DNA of 64,000 bases from Silene latifolia (lineage: Eukaryota > Streptophyta > Magnoliopsida > Caryophyllales > Caryophyllaceae): the NCBI RefSeq assembly GCF_048544455.1, contig NC_133534.1:218221735-218285734 (forward strand), read 5' to 3'. The notes below the pieces were generated by a model. The model made no database searches. It had not been told where the DNA came from and was given only the letters and a program-made list of their open reading frames with translations. Each line of letters opens with the position of its first letter. Positions within the stretch are counted from its first letter, which is position 1. The position numbers were made by a program, and so were the translations under genes. Shown in pieces: positions 1 to 9,978 of the stretch.

Positions 1-650
1 ACGTACAAGTCGACTTAATCTTCCCTACTCAACTATATGCATGGTCTAATGAGACTCGAGTTGGTTTATGTCTTACAAGTCTCATTGAAAAGATAGGTGA
101 TGGGTAAAAAATGCAAGGATTCATAGGCTCGCATTTCATCAAACATAACATGTGCATAAGTTGAGATCACAACAAGCAAGCAAATAAACTATGAAAACAT
201 ATTAGATTAAGCATGAATCATTCCCCATGTTGGTTTCCCCTAATTACCCATTAACCCTAGCTAAGGAAACTACTCACTCATTATCATGTTGAACATGCTA
301 GCAAGGTTGTCAATCATACCAACAAAGTAAAACATGATGAATAAATGAAGATAATTAACAATAATTAAAAAGGGATTAAGAGAATTATACCTACTAATGA
401 TTTCAATAATAAAGCAAAGAATAATAGAAGTACTCGATGCTTGATTGGAAGGTTGTCAATCTCCCAATAATAACCCAAATAATCTTCAATTACCCAAAAT
501 AATGGATGAACAAGAGAGAGAGATTAAGGAAATAAAACTTGTATTAAAACTTGATTAAATGTTGATTACAAGATTAAAGAGAGATTTGATTGATATTAAC
601 TACACTAAAGATTGCTAAGAAGAACATGCTCTCCTAATTAGACTAATGGG

Positions 651-660
651 GTATTTATAG
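651..660 (-). promoter_or_regulatory. TATA box of the Athila/Tat-like LTR
   Basis: The minus strand reads CTATAAATAC, a good plant TATA core. It is placed as expected for the U3/R boundary of an LTR starting at 1337. Transcription would run toward lower coordinates. Seen by motif only. Confidence 0.5.
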
Positions 661-840
661 TGGGGATTAGTTACATAAATTAGGGTTTACTAAGGGCTTA
701 AATGACGATTAAGTCCTTGAGGAATCGCCGGTCTCTAGGGAGACTCCGGTCTCATTTTCGTCGGTCTTAGAAAAAGATGCGCATCCTTGCTTGAAGTTTG
801 TAGAAGACGAAATAGCTGTAAGGGAATTCGGGTGTCTTAG

Positions 841-994
841 GCACGGGACGGGCAGATTTGGGTGTTTCTGGACGGGCGTCCAGAGGGGGAAGACGGGCGG
901 ATTTGAGAGGTTTTGGTCGAGCGTCCAGCTGAGGAAGACGCTCGGATTGTAGGCCTTGGACGGGCGAATTCAAGGCAATCCGCTCGGATTGTCT
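841..994. repeat. GC-rich imperfect repeats in the U3 of the Athila/Tat-like LTR
   Basis: A block richer in GC than its surroundings repeats the words GACGGGCG, GCGTCCAG and GCTCGGATT at irregular 40-50 bp spacing. It lies between the LTR start and the TATA box, where U3 enhancer repeats usually sit. A regulatory role is inference. Confidence 0.4.
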
Positions 995-1337
995 TACAGC
1001 TTCATTCCTTGTTCTTTTCTACCTTTTTCTTGATAGAATCCTTGAGGATTTCCTCGGGGATGTAAGGATCTTTTCTCATCATTGCCCATCTACTATAGTA
1101 TGTACAAAGGCCTTCTAATCTTGTCTCTCCTTGATGCTTGGTCATTGAATTCAATCAATTTAGTCTCATTTTGCCATGAAAATGCAAGGTTTGCACTCCT
1201 TTCCTACCAAGGACACAAAACCTCAAAGAATATGCAAAACAAAGGACTAAAGACAATAAATGACCCAAATATGCACTAAAAAGCATGGGAACAAGGCTAA
1301 TTCGGGGACTAAATGTGCTTAAATTATGGTCACATCA

Positions 1338-2624
1338 AATATCCCCAAACCGAACCTTTGCTCGTCCCGAGTAAAGAGGTGACAAAGACTAGGACCATTA
1401 TTTAAACTAACCTAATAACATAGCCGATATGAGACAATTAGCGGGTCTCACTCCGCCCCTTCAACTCACAACAAGACAACCATGAGGTAGGATGCCTTCT
1501 TGCAAGGCAAGGTGGGTCTTGCCAAAATGGCGACACATCCAAACATTAAGCACATAAAATCAAGTAATGGATGCATCTACAAAAGAATAGCCACTTTCCT
1601 CATCTAAGTGGCGGAAATTATCTACAAGGGAAGCAATTTAAGGGTACACACTCCTTCATAGATGCAATTTCTTCAAACTACTAAGCCTAGAAGGATACCA
1701 ATAAATCACCTCGAAATTGTGTCAAGTTAGGGTACCTTTGTCCTCAATCGTTAAATGCTTTTGTCAAGAATAGACTCCCTATGGCGTTAGAAACACTGGA
1801 GGATCGCGGAATTCCCCCTCTTGCCTAGACAAGAAGAAGGGTCGTCCCCTCTCTACCATGCACAAAAGTGGATACGATGGATAAAGGGATCGATAGAATT
1901 TGAGTTTTATTTTGGGAGTTTGCTTTTGTTGTTTGTTTTTCCCCCCAATTTCTTGTGGCATATAACATTTGAGAACACTTTCTTTTGCCATTTCTTTTGA
2001 TTTTTGGCATTTCAACACTTGACAACTTTTCAACTTTTCTTTGCATTTTCTTTTTGAACATTTTCAAAGTCACCCCATATGTAGTGAGGGTGCCTTATAT
2101 TTGAAGCTTTAGGAGTCTATTTTTACTCCTCTTTTCATTTGATGCATTTTGCAAACTTTCTTTCACTTTTCATTTCATTGAACTCAAATTGATTTCTTTT
2201 TGTGCCCATTCCCTTTGATGACGAAAATGTGGTAGAACATGGATGATGGATGGATGCATGGTTTCAAGGGTCACCTTGGAATAAACGGTAGCCAAGGAGT
2301 TATCACACCAAAAGGTACTCTTGACTAGGCCTTAATCCATGGGTCAAAGGATACTAGCATGACACATCCTAGGGTGTTTTACAAGCATTCTAACAAGCAA
2401 ATTCTTAAGAAGAAAAAGCATCTACTAGGGCCTATATACACTTGTCAAGCTTCCCAAGTAGACGGTTTCGCAAAATTTTCTAACATGCAACTACATGCCA
2501 TGATGCAACTAGCATATAAACATCCTAATGCAAATTATTCTACCAACTAATATGCCATATAAACTAAATGCAAGTCCTAGGTTCACATTATTATACCGCA
2601 TCAATCAAAATAAAGCCACATAGT
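1338..2624 (-). mobile_element. 3' internal non-coding region of the Athila/Tat-like element
   Basis: This stretch has no coding capacity beyond short chance frames. At its LTR end it holds a purine tract (minus strand GGTTTGGGGA, near 1342-1351) and a hairpin. The rest is AT-rich sequence with T-rich runs (about 1905-2200). Athila and Tat/Ogre elements typically have a long non-coding segment between pol and the 3' LTR, which fits. The region ends at the assembly gap, so pol itself is not visible. Confidence 0.5.
1356..1376 (-). other. Polypurine-tract-proximal hairpin (Athila/Tat-like)
   Basis: A nine-pair stem, CTTTGCTCG with CGAGTAAAG and one G-T wobble, closes a three-base loop that reads GGA on the minus strand. 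It sits just upstream of the purine tract in element sense. Equivalent hairpins with different stems occur beside the tract in the other four LTR families of this window. Confidence 0.6.
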
Positions 2625-3122
2625 NNNNNNNNNNNNNNNNNNNNNNNNNNNNNNNNNNNNNNNNNNNNNNNNNNNNNNNNNNNNNNNNNNNNNNNNNNNN
2701 NNNNNNNNNNNNNNNNNNNNNNNNNNNNNNNNNNNNNNNNNNNNNNNNNNNNNNNNNNNNNNNNNNNNNNNNNNNNNNNNNNNNNNNNNNNNNNNNNNNN
2801 NNNNNNNNNNNNNNNNNNNNNNNNNNNNNNNNNNNNNNNNNNNNNNNNNNNNNNNNNNNNNNNNNNNNNNNNNNNNNNNNNNNNNNNNNNNNNNNNNNNN
2901 NNNNNNNNNNNNNNNNNNNNNNNNNNNNNNNNNNNNNNNNNNNNNNNNNNNNNNNNNNNNNNNNNNNNNNNNNNNNNNNNNNNNNNNNNNNNNNNNNNNN
3001 NNNNNNNNNNNNNNNNNNNNNNNNNNNNNNNNNNNNNNNNNNNNNNNNNNNNNNNNNNNNNNNNNNNNNNNNNNNNNNNNNNNNNNNNNNNNNNNNNNNN
3101 NNNNNNNNNNNNNNNNNNNNNN
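2625..3122. other. Assembly gap (N run)
   Basis: 498 unresolved bases. The gap separates the Athila/Tat-like sequence from the reverse-transcriptase pseudogene, so the junction of the two and the 3' end of the pseudogene cannot be read. Any open frame drawn across it is an artefact. Confidence 1.
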
Positions 3123-5324
3123 CGAGAGACAATCTGGCTCCACACCCAACAAGAAAAGCTAAGTCTAGTAAAAATGTGACCACCCGAGCTCTCGCATCTG
3201 AGATACCGATAATTTCGGATCCGCTTGAGCAAGGCAACAAAGATCCAAACCCAGCTCCCCAAGTGAAGAGAAAGAGTAAGGAAGGAAACCATAACCCGCT
3301 GCCGCACAAATCCCCGTACTTAGCACACTTACGGGGAGCAAAGCATCGCGACAACCGACCAGCACAAAATCCGTCATCCCGATCGAGTCAAAGGAGAAGA
3401 CCGTGTCAAGTCAACGCACACATCACGCCCTCTGTCCCAAGAATAAAGCAACAAATCCGCAGGACGAAGAGAGCCACCATGCCCATCAACCAAACCGATA
3501 TCAACCTCCTTTCCCGCAGAATACCGGATCTATAACAGATGTCGAAAAGAGTGTCCTGACGAGGTTATGCCGATGTTTAACGCCCACGATACTAGTACAA
3601 AAACAGCGTGGTCCCAAAAAACATCCTCAAAAACCCGAGCAGCGGGACGGGCCTAGATGTCGTGACTAACGAAACACCCAGGCGATACCCAAGCACACTA
3701 CGGTAAGTCCTCCGTTCATAGTCTAACCCAACCCCGAGATAAAACAAAGATGTAACCAATCGGAGGAGTGAGAACCTGCGAGACGCCTATAAAGCAAGGC
3801 GGCGCGGTGTCAAAGTGAAAACATACTTTGAGGCAGCAGCAACGGTCGCAAAATAAATGTCTACCAATTTCTTCATAAGTTTGGAGGCAGCAATTTCACT
3901 AGGGTTACCTAAGATACCAGAGCCTGTAGTCGCAGTAAACACCCGCGCGACATCATCAAAGCCATGGCCAGCAGCTACAATACCAGAAGGGCCGAGGAAC
4001 TTAGCCTGCAAACCAACAGACTGCAAACGGGACGCAATAAAAGAATAAAATAAAACATCTCCCGCCGCATAGACACCAAGACCACCAAGATGAAAAGGGA
4101 ATGTAGCAAGGCGCCACTGCCAATCCCAAAAACCCGGCCCAGACGTGGTGACAATACGTTTCAAGGTGGAACGAAGAGCGACATCAAAAGGAAGATGGAT
4201 CGACCCAAAAACACTAAGGGAGCAAGTACGATGTGAGAAATACCAGTACAAGCTCGAAGTAGAAGCAACTCACACTGCGGATCCTCAATCCTCGAAACCA
4301 AGTCCATTAGCTCAATGGTCTTAGTTCTTACTCTCTTCGCCACAATCTCACCCCAAACTGGACAAGTATCTTGTGAGTCCACCCAAAACTGTAACACCAC
4401 GCAATGGCCGAGAAATAGAACGAGGGAAAACCCCAAGAAGCCGACTCCGAGGATCCTCAACAGGCCAAAAGACCTCCGCCTTGGAGACATTAAGATGTAG
4501 TCCAAAACGAGAGCCATCCACCATAATCAAATCCAAGACCTTCCTCACCTCCAAAGTATCACCCATGATGGTGCCATCATCTAAGTACCACGCCTTCATA
4601 GTGAGGTCAAAAGTGTCCCGGAGCTTGCATACTAAGAGATGCAAAACCAAAGCAAAAAGCAAAGGGCCCAACGGATCACCTGCTTGGACACCCGACAAGA
4701 CCACAAGCGTGCTCCCCATAAAAAGACGGGGCGGGCTTGAATAACAAAACTCCACCCAACGGAAAAGGGCAAGACATGAAGGACCTCTGAAACATGGTGC
4801 GCACGATCAATAAGGTTGAACGCACTTTCGGAAATCAACCCAACATAAAAGCCCCACCTCGGCACTTCCCGAGGCCTCGGTAAGAGCGCGGTTCAAGGCA
4901 TGCAAGATAGCCTCTCCTCCACAGGACACACCCACTCAAACTGAAGTCCATCAAAATAAGAAGAAGATAAGAAGGACCAACCATAAAAGCACCAACATTA
5001 GAGACAATGTCTCTCAGGCCAGTGCGAATGAAATGATAGGACGAACCCCACCACCGGTTTAACAAGTGGCGTGAGAGGGGTGCAATAAATGCTCACCTAG
5101 AGGAAGAGGACACCGGCCCTCAAGAAAAATATTAACCACCCTAGTAATAGAAGTGATCAAATCATTAGAGATAGCTACGGCGGCATACTCAAAGGTGATC
5201 CATAGTCTTTGAGCACGAAAACCATCCCGCCACAAAATGCCGTGTGGGGAAGCTCACGAATCATATCCAAAACCACGGTCGAAGAGGCAACCGAGGGATG
5301 ATGATCCCCGGACAAAGGAGGCAA
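3123..5324 (-). pseudogene. Broken non-LTR-type reverse transcriptase gene
   Basis: Translation of the minus strand gives consecutive pieces of one reverse transcriptase in at least four frame changes. In order from 5324 downward: a piece with a KPGGG-like RPI motif interrupted by a stop (about 5040-5070); motif A, an AFNLIDR block near 4810-4830; motif B, GVQAGDPLGPLLFAL (about 4650-4700); the catalytic motif C, WYLDDG (about 4570-4590); then LMDLVSRIEDPQCELLLLRA (about 4260-4320); a long piece with GPGFWDWQWRLAT and NPSEIAASKLMKK (3790-4190); and a C-terminal part with SLRPADLLLYSWD (about 3450-3500) and YGFLPYSFSSLGEL (about 3240-3300). The lineage is a widespread plant RT family usually annotated as LINE-like or 'reverse transcriptase domain'; that assignment is from memory. 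The 5' end stops exactly where the satellite starts and the 3' end runs into the gap. It cannot make a working enzyme as read. Confidence 0.75.
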
Positions 5325-7271
5325 TGTTCCTTAGTGCATGTGACTCGTTGTGTGAACCATTTGTCCTTGTTCATTAGTCCTTGTGACTCGTTGTGTTAAA
5401 CAATTGTACTTGTTCATTAGTCCATGTGACTCGTTGTGTGAACCATTTGTCCTTGTTCATTAGTCCTTGTGACTCGTTGTGTTAAACAATTGTACTTGTT
5501 TATTAGTCCACGTGACTCGTTGTGTGAATCATTTGTCCTTGTTCTTTAGTCCTTGTGACTCGTTGTGTAAACCATTTGTCCTTGTTCATTAGTCCTTGTG
5601 ACTCGTTGTATTAAAACAATTGTCCTTGTTCATTACTCCATGTGACTCGTTGTATGAAGCATTTGTCCTTGTTCGTTAGTCCTCGTGACTCGTTGTGCAA
5701 ACCATTTGTCCTTGTTTATTAATAAATGTGACTCGTTGTGTGAACCATTTGTCCTTGTTCATTAGTCCTTGTGACTCGTGGTGTTAAACAATTGTACTTG
5801 TTTATTAGTCCACGTGACTCGTTGTGTGAACCATTTGTCCTTGTTTATTAGTCCTTGTGACTCGTTATGTAAACCATTTATTCTTGTTCGTTAGTCCTTG
5901 TGAGTCGTTGTGTTAAACAATTGTACTTGTTCATTAGTCCACGTGACTCGTTGTGTGAACCATTTGTCCTTGTTCGCTAGTACTTGTGACTCGTTGTGTA
6001 AACCATTTGTCCTTGTTCATTAGTCCTTGTGACTCGTTGTGTTTAAACAATTGTACTTGTTCATTAGTCAAGTGACTCGTTGTGTGAACCCTTTGTTCTT
6101 GTTCATTAACCCTTCTGGCTCGTTGTGTTTAAAAATTTTACTTGTTCCTTAGTGCATGTGACTCGTTGTGTGAACCATTTGTCCTTGTTCATTAGTCCTT
6201 GTGACTCGTTGTGTTAAACAATTGTACTTGTTCATTAGCCCATGTGACTCGTGTGAACCATTTGTCCTTGTTCATTAGTCCTTGTGACTCGTTGTGTTAA
6301 ACAATTGTACTTGTTTATTAGTCCACGTGACTCGTTATGTGAACCATTTGTCCTTGTTCTTTAGTCCTTGTGACTCGTTGTGTAAACCATTTGTCCTTGT
6401 TCATTAGTCCTTGTGACTCGTTGTATTAAAACAATTGTCCTTGTTCATTAGTCCATGTGACTCGTTGTATGAACCATTTGTCCTTGTTCGTTAGTCCTCG
6501 TGACTCGTTGTGCAAACCATTTGTCCTTGTTTATTAATAAATGTGACTCGTTGTGTGAACCATTTGTCCTTGTTCATTAGTCCTTGTGACTCGTTGTGTT
6601 AAACAATTGTACTTGTTTATTAGACCACGTGACTCGTTGTGTGAACCATTTGTCCTTGTTTATTAGTCCTTGTGACTCGTTATGTAAACCATTTATTCTT
6701 GTTCGTTAGTCCTTGTGAGTCGTTGTGTTAAACAATTGTACTTGTTCATTAGTCCATATGACTCCTTTGTGTGAACCATTTGTCCTTGTTTATTAATAAA
6801 TGTGACTCGTTGTGTGAATCATTTGTCCTTGTTCATTAGTCCTTGTGGCTCGTTATGTAAACAATTTATCCTTGTTCATTAGTCCTTGTGAGTCGCTGTG
6901 TGAACCATTTGTCCTTGTTCATTAGTCCTTGTGACTCGTTGTGTAAACCATTTATCCATGTTCATTAATCATTGTGACTCGTTGTGTTAAAACAATTGTA
7001 CTTGTTCATTAGTCCATGTGACTCGTTGTGTGAACCCTTTGTTCTTGTTCATTAACCTTTGTGGCTCGTTGTGTTTAACAATTTTACTTGTTCCTTAGTC
7101 CATGTGACTCGTTGTGTGAACCATTTGTCCTTATTCATTAGTCCTTGTGACTCGTTGTGTTAAACAATTGTACTTGTTCGTTAGTCCATGTGACTCGTTG
7201 TGTGAACCATTTGTCCTTGTTCATTAGTCCTTGTGAATCGTTGTGTTAAACAATTTTACTTGTTTATTAGT
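5325..7271. repeat. 43-bp satellite array, left block
   Basis: Tandem monomers of 43 bp begin right after the reverse-transcriptase pseudogene. Conserved words are GTGACTCGTTGTG, AACCATTTGTCCTTGTT and CATTAGTCC. Two main monomer types alternate, one with GTGTGAACCATTTGTCC and one with GTTAAACAATTGTAC, so a near-86-bp period is also visible. Variants include a TATTAATAAATGTGAC monomer and CACGTG-containing monomers. The block ends at the target duplication of element D. There is no coding capacity. Confidence 0.95.
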
Positions 7272-7668
7272 TGGAGTGTAAACCCCGGGGGTCCTTACGA
7301 ATTGCAATGGAGCCACCATAGGGTATGCACGAATTTGGCATACTTAAAAAAAAACAGTTTCTCCCCTTTTCAAATCCTTCAAAAACAGCAAGAAAAAGAG
7401 GCAAAACAAGGCACAAAAATAAACAACGGATGCAACGTTATAAGGGACCGTTACAAACTTGATAAATAAGGACAACTCAAGTCGAGAAAACAACCTCAAT
7501 TCACGCCCAAACCAGGCTGCTTTGTGGCTGTTTTACACGGTCCTTGGCTGCCCATTCTTGGACTCTTATTTCCTTGTTTTGTTGGACATAAAAAATGAAA
7601 GATATGGATGTGAAATTACTTCCCAAAGCAAGCACATGGTGAAGAAATTTCACAAACTACCCGGTTAA

Positions 7669-7858
7669 AGAGTTAAACTACAGCCTAGCACAAGTATTAA
7701 CTCTCTAATTCGAGCTAGAGGATATGATTAAGGCCTAATCTACAGCCTAGCACAAGATTAGTCCTTAACCTACACGATTAGGAGAGCTTAACCACAGCCT
7801 AGCACAGGTTAACCTCCCTTAATCGCACAACCAAGAAAGGCTAAGCCACTATTGGTTG
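7669..7858 (-). other. Stem-loop array in the 3' LTR of element D
   Basis: Hairpin 1 (7669-7704): stem AGAGTTAA/TTAACTCT plus an inner ACT/AGT. Hairpin 2 (7728-7768): stem CTAATCT/AGATTAG, then one mismatch and six more pairs (TTAAGG/CCTTAA). Hairpin 3 (7784-7816): stem TTAACC/GGTTAA, one mismatch, GAG/CTC. All three have the loop ACAGCCTAGCACA. Hairpin 4 (7828-7858): CAACCA/TGGTTG around a divergent loop. Constant loop with changing but complementary stems points to selected structure. Confidence 0.8.
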
Positions 7859-7952
7859 GACAAGAGAGCCCTTAAGCATCCCTTAAGTTTGTGTTTGACA
7901 CAACAAGTTTTTATCATTCATAAAATCTGATTATTACATGGGGTGTGAGCTC

Positions 7953-7966
7953 CTTATATAGAGACT
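7953..7966 (-). promoter_or_regulatory. TATA core, 3' LTR of element D
   Basis: The minus strand reads GTCTCTATATAAGG. The stem-loop array lies downstream in the transcribed direction. Elements B and C have the same arrangement. Confidence 0.6.
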
Positions 7967-8453
7967 CACAATGCATCTAGGCCATTCATCTAACATCCAA
8001 TCCTAAGGCCCTAATTAAAAGAGAAACAAGACAAAATACAAAGTTAAAATAATGCAAAAAGGAGGACAAAATGGCAGCTCTTGTGGCAGCATTAAGCACG
8101 CCTGGCAGCAGCATTTGGAGGGTCTTGGCAGCTTGCAAAAGCTGTCCAATGGTCCTTTAATTGCTTAGCATTTTGCTTGTATGAAAGGGGGACCATTTGG
8201 TGTCATTTTCTCTTGTTAATTTGCAATACAAGGGGCTTTGGGCAGCTTGTTTCATGGCATTCCAGCAGCTCAAAAAATGACATTTAGCAAGCAACATTAG
8301 GACAATATTTCAGCAGCAATTTGGGACGTCCTTTGCACAAAAACGCGCCCTTGTTTCGCCAAAAAGATAGGACTGAAAACCGCGAAGTAACAGTTGGACG
8401 GGCTGTTATTTCGAGCTTAACAAAAAAAGATAGACCCCCCCTATTTTGCTACA

Positions 8454-8466
8454 ACCTCTCCTTGTT
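8454..8466 (-). other. Polypurine tract of element D
   Basis: The minus strand reads AACAAGGAGAGGT and directly abuts the start of the 3' LTR. This is the position for plus-strand priming. Confidence 0.7.
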
Positions 8467-8470
8467 AAAG

Positions 8471-8490
8471 AAAATTTGTCCTCAAATTTT
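8471..8490 (-). other. Polypurine-tract-proximal hairpin of element D
   Basis: A perfect eight-pair stem, AAAATTTG/CAAATTTT, with a four-base loop (AGGA on the minus strand). It is four bases from the purine tract. Confidence 0.7.
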
Positions 8491-8572
8491 GTTGTGCAAA
8501 AAAGAAAGGAAAAAAGGAACAAAACAATTTCAGAAAAATAGGAGTATGGGTGATTAAGAAGACAACAACAAG

Positions 8573-8713
8573 AGGACTCTAAACCACAGCCTAGCACAGG
8601 TTTAGGATCCTTTTGCTAACTATCCTAATCCAAGACACTACAGCCTAGCACAAGTGTCCTTAACAGGTATTAGGCCGTTCCTTCAAACCACAGTCTAAGC
8701 ACAGGAATGAAGG
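8573..8713 (-). other. Leader stem-loop array inside element D
   Basis: Hairpin 6 (8573-8611): CTAAACC/GGTTTAG with a further AGGA/TCCT outer stem. Hairpin 7: GACACT/AGTGTC (8634-8658) within an outer CCTAAT/ATTAGG stem (8624-8674). Both have the loop ACAGCCTAGCACA. Hairpin 8 (8680-8713): CCTTCA/TGAAGG and inner CC/GG around ACAGTCTAAGCACA. In RNA these follow the primer site, so hairpins stand on both sides of it. Confidence 0.8.
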
Positions 8714-8750
8714 GTGGCTCCTTTGCACATCCATGACTACCTTCTTTTCC

Positions 8751-8763
8751 CAAGACCGTCTTG
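8751..8763 (-). other. Small hairpin next to the primer site of element D
   Basis: CAAGA/TCTTG with a three-base loop, about 25 bp from the primer site. Element B has the matching hairpin CCAAGA/TCTTGG at 49741-49755. Confidence 0.5.
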
Positions 8764-8787
8764 ATTTAAGAAAATGCAAGAGCCGAA

Positions 8788-8798
8788 GCTCGATACCA
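8788..8798 (-). other. Primer-binding site of element D
   Basis: The minus strand reads TGGTATCGAGC, three bases after the 5' LTR. It equals the initiator-Met-tRNA complement TGGTATCAGAGC minus one base. The missing base could be a real mutation or a sequencing error. Confidence 0.75.
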
Positions 8799-9193
8799 AT
8801 TTGGAGTGTAAACCCGGGGTCCTACAATGCAATGGAGCCACCATAGGGTATGCACGAATTTGGCATACTTAAAAAAAACAGTTTCTCCCCTTTTCAAATC
8901 CTTCAAAAACAGCAAGAAAAAGAGGCAAAACAAGGCACAAAAATAAACAACGGATGCAACGTTATAAGGGACCGTTACAAACTTGATAAATAAGGACAAC
9001 TCAAGTCGAGAAAACAACCTCAATTCACGCCCAAACCAGGCTGCTTTGTGGCTGTTTTACACGGTCCTTGGCTGCCCATTCTTGGACTCTTATTTCCTTG
9101 TTTTGTTGGACATAAAAAATGAAAGATATGGATGTGAAATTACTTCCCAAAGCAAGCACATGGTGAAGAAATTTCACAAACTACTCCGGTTAA

Positions 9194-9386
9194 AGAGTTA
9201 AACTACAGACCTAGCACAAGTATTAACTCTCTAATTCGAAACTAGAGGATATGATTAAGGCCTAATCTACTGACCTAGCACAAGATTAGTCCTTAACCTA
9301 CACGATTAGGAGAGCTTAACCACAGCCTAGCACAGGTTAACCTCCCTTAATCGCACAACCAAGAAAGGCTAAGCCACTATTGGTTG
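9194..9386 (-). other. Stem-loop array in the 5' LTR of element D
   Basis: Second copy of the hairpins at 7669-7858. The stems are kept, for example AGAGTTAA/TTAACTCT at 9194-9230. Two loops read ACAGACCTAGCACA or ACTGACCTAGCACA, that is, with inserted bases inside the loop and not in the stem. Confidence 0.75.
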
Positions 9387-9480
9387 GACAAGAGAGCCCT
9401 TAAGCATCCCTTAAGTTTGTGTTTGACACAACAAGTTTTTATCATTCATAAAATCTGATTATTACATGGGGTGTGAGCTC

Positions 9481-9491
9481 CTTATATAGAG
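9481..9491 (-). promoter_or_regulatory. TATA core, 5' LTR of element D
   Basis: The minus strand reads GTCTCTATATAAG. It is the copy expected to direct the genomic transcript. Confidence 0.6.
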
Positions 9492-9978
9492 ACTCACAAT
9501 GCATCTAGGCCATTCATCTAACATCCAATCCTAAGGCCCTAATTAAAAGAGAAACAAGACAAAATACAAAGTTAAAATAATGCAAAAGGAGGACAAAATG
9601 GCGCTCTTGTGGCGACATTAAGCACGCCTGGCAGCAGCATTTGGAGGGTCTTGGCAGCTTGCAAAAGCTGTCCAATGGTCCTTTAATTGCTTAGCATTTT
9701 GCTTGTATGAAAGGGGGACCATTTGGTGTCATTTTCTCTTGTTAATTTGCAATACAAGGGCTTTGGGCAGCTTGTTTCATGGCATTCAAAGAAGCTCAAA
9801 AATGACATTTAGCAAGCAACATTAGGACAATATTTCAGCAGCAATTTGGGACGTCCTTTGCACAAAAACGCGCCCTTGTTTCGCCAAAAAGATAGGACTG
9901 AAAACCGCGAAGTAACAGTTGGACGGGCTGTTATTTCGAGCTTAACAAAAAAAGATAGACCCCCCCTATTTTGCTACA

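Larger units (their letters stand above)
1..1337 (-). mobile_element. LTR (3' LTR, partial) of an Athila/Tat-like Ty3/gypsy element
   Basis: Read on the minus strand, an LTR begins at 1337 with TGATGTGACC, directly after a purine tract and the TTTGGGGATATT junction familiar from plant Athila/Tat elements. A TATA core lies about 680 bp further on. The far end of the LTR is not in the window, so it is at least 1,337 bp long. No open frame of note is present. The orientation is inferred from the tract-LTR junction; the clade is inferred from that junction and the non-coding 3' region beside it. No second LTR is available to confirm the boundary. Confidence 0.6.
7272..8453 (-). repeat. 3' LTR of element D
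   Basis: 1,182 bp, starting TGGAGTGTAAACC and ending TTTTGCTACA on the plus strand. It carries a TATA core and four stem-loops, and it matches the LTR at 8802-9978 almost throughout. Differences between the two LTRs cluster at CAGC and CCGG words. Confidence 0.9.
8454..8801 (-). mobile_element. Internal region of element D (348 bp, non-coding)
   Basis: It contains only the primer site, three leader hairpins, an A-rich stretch (about 8491-8572) and the purine tract. The word ACAATTTCAGAAAAAT (8524-8539) also occurs in the internal region of element B (about 49570), which supports common descent. There is no gag or pol. Confidence 0.85.
7272..9978 (-). mobile_element. Element D: complete small non-autonomous LTR retrotransposon
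   Basis: Two direct repeats (7272-8453 and 8802-9978, about 1.18 kb each, TG...CA ends) flank only 348 bp of internal DNA. On the minus strand the order is LTR, primer site, leader hairpins, purine tract, LTR. TTAGT is duplicated at both ends (7267-7271 and 9979-9983). Later copies of the same satellite block, for example around 13070-13074, keep the uninterrupted empty site. There is no protein-coding capacity, so movement would need enzymes from elsewhere. It resembles TRIM-type elements, though its LTRs are longer than typical TRIM LTRs. Its promoter and stem-loops resemble those of elements C and B in this window. Confidence 0.9.
8802..9978 (-). repeat. 5' LTR of element D
   Basis: 1,177 bp partner of 7272-8453, with the same ends. 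It would drive transcription of the element toward lower coordinates. Confidence 0.9.

Noticed and set aside
2568-3354. Long open frames spanning the N run
   Set aside because: They are open only because unknown bases cannot encode a stop.
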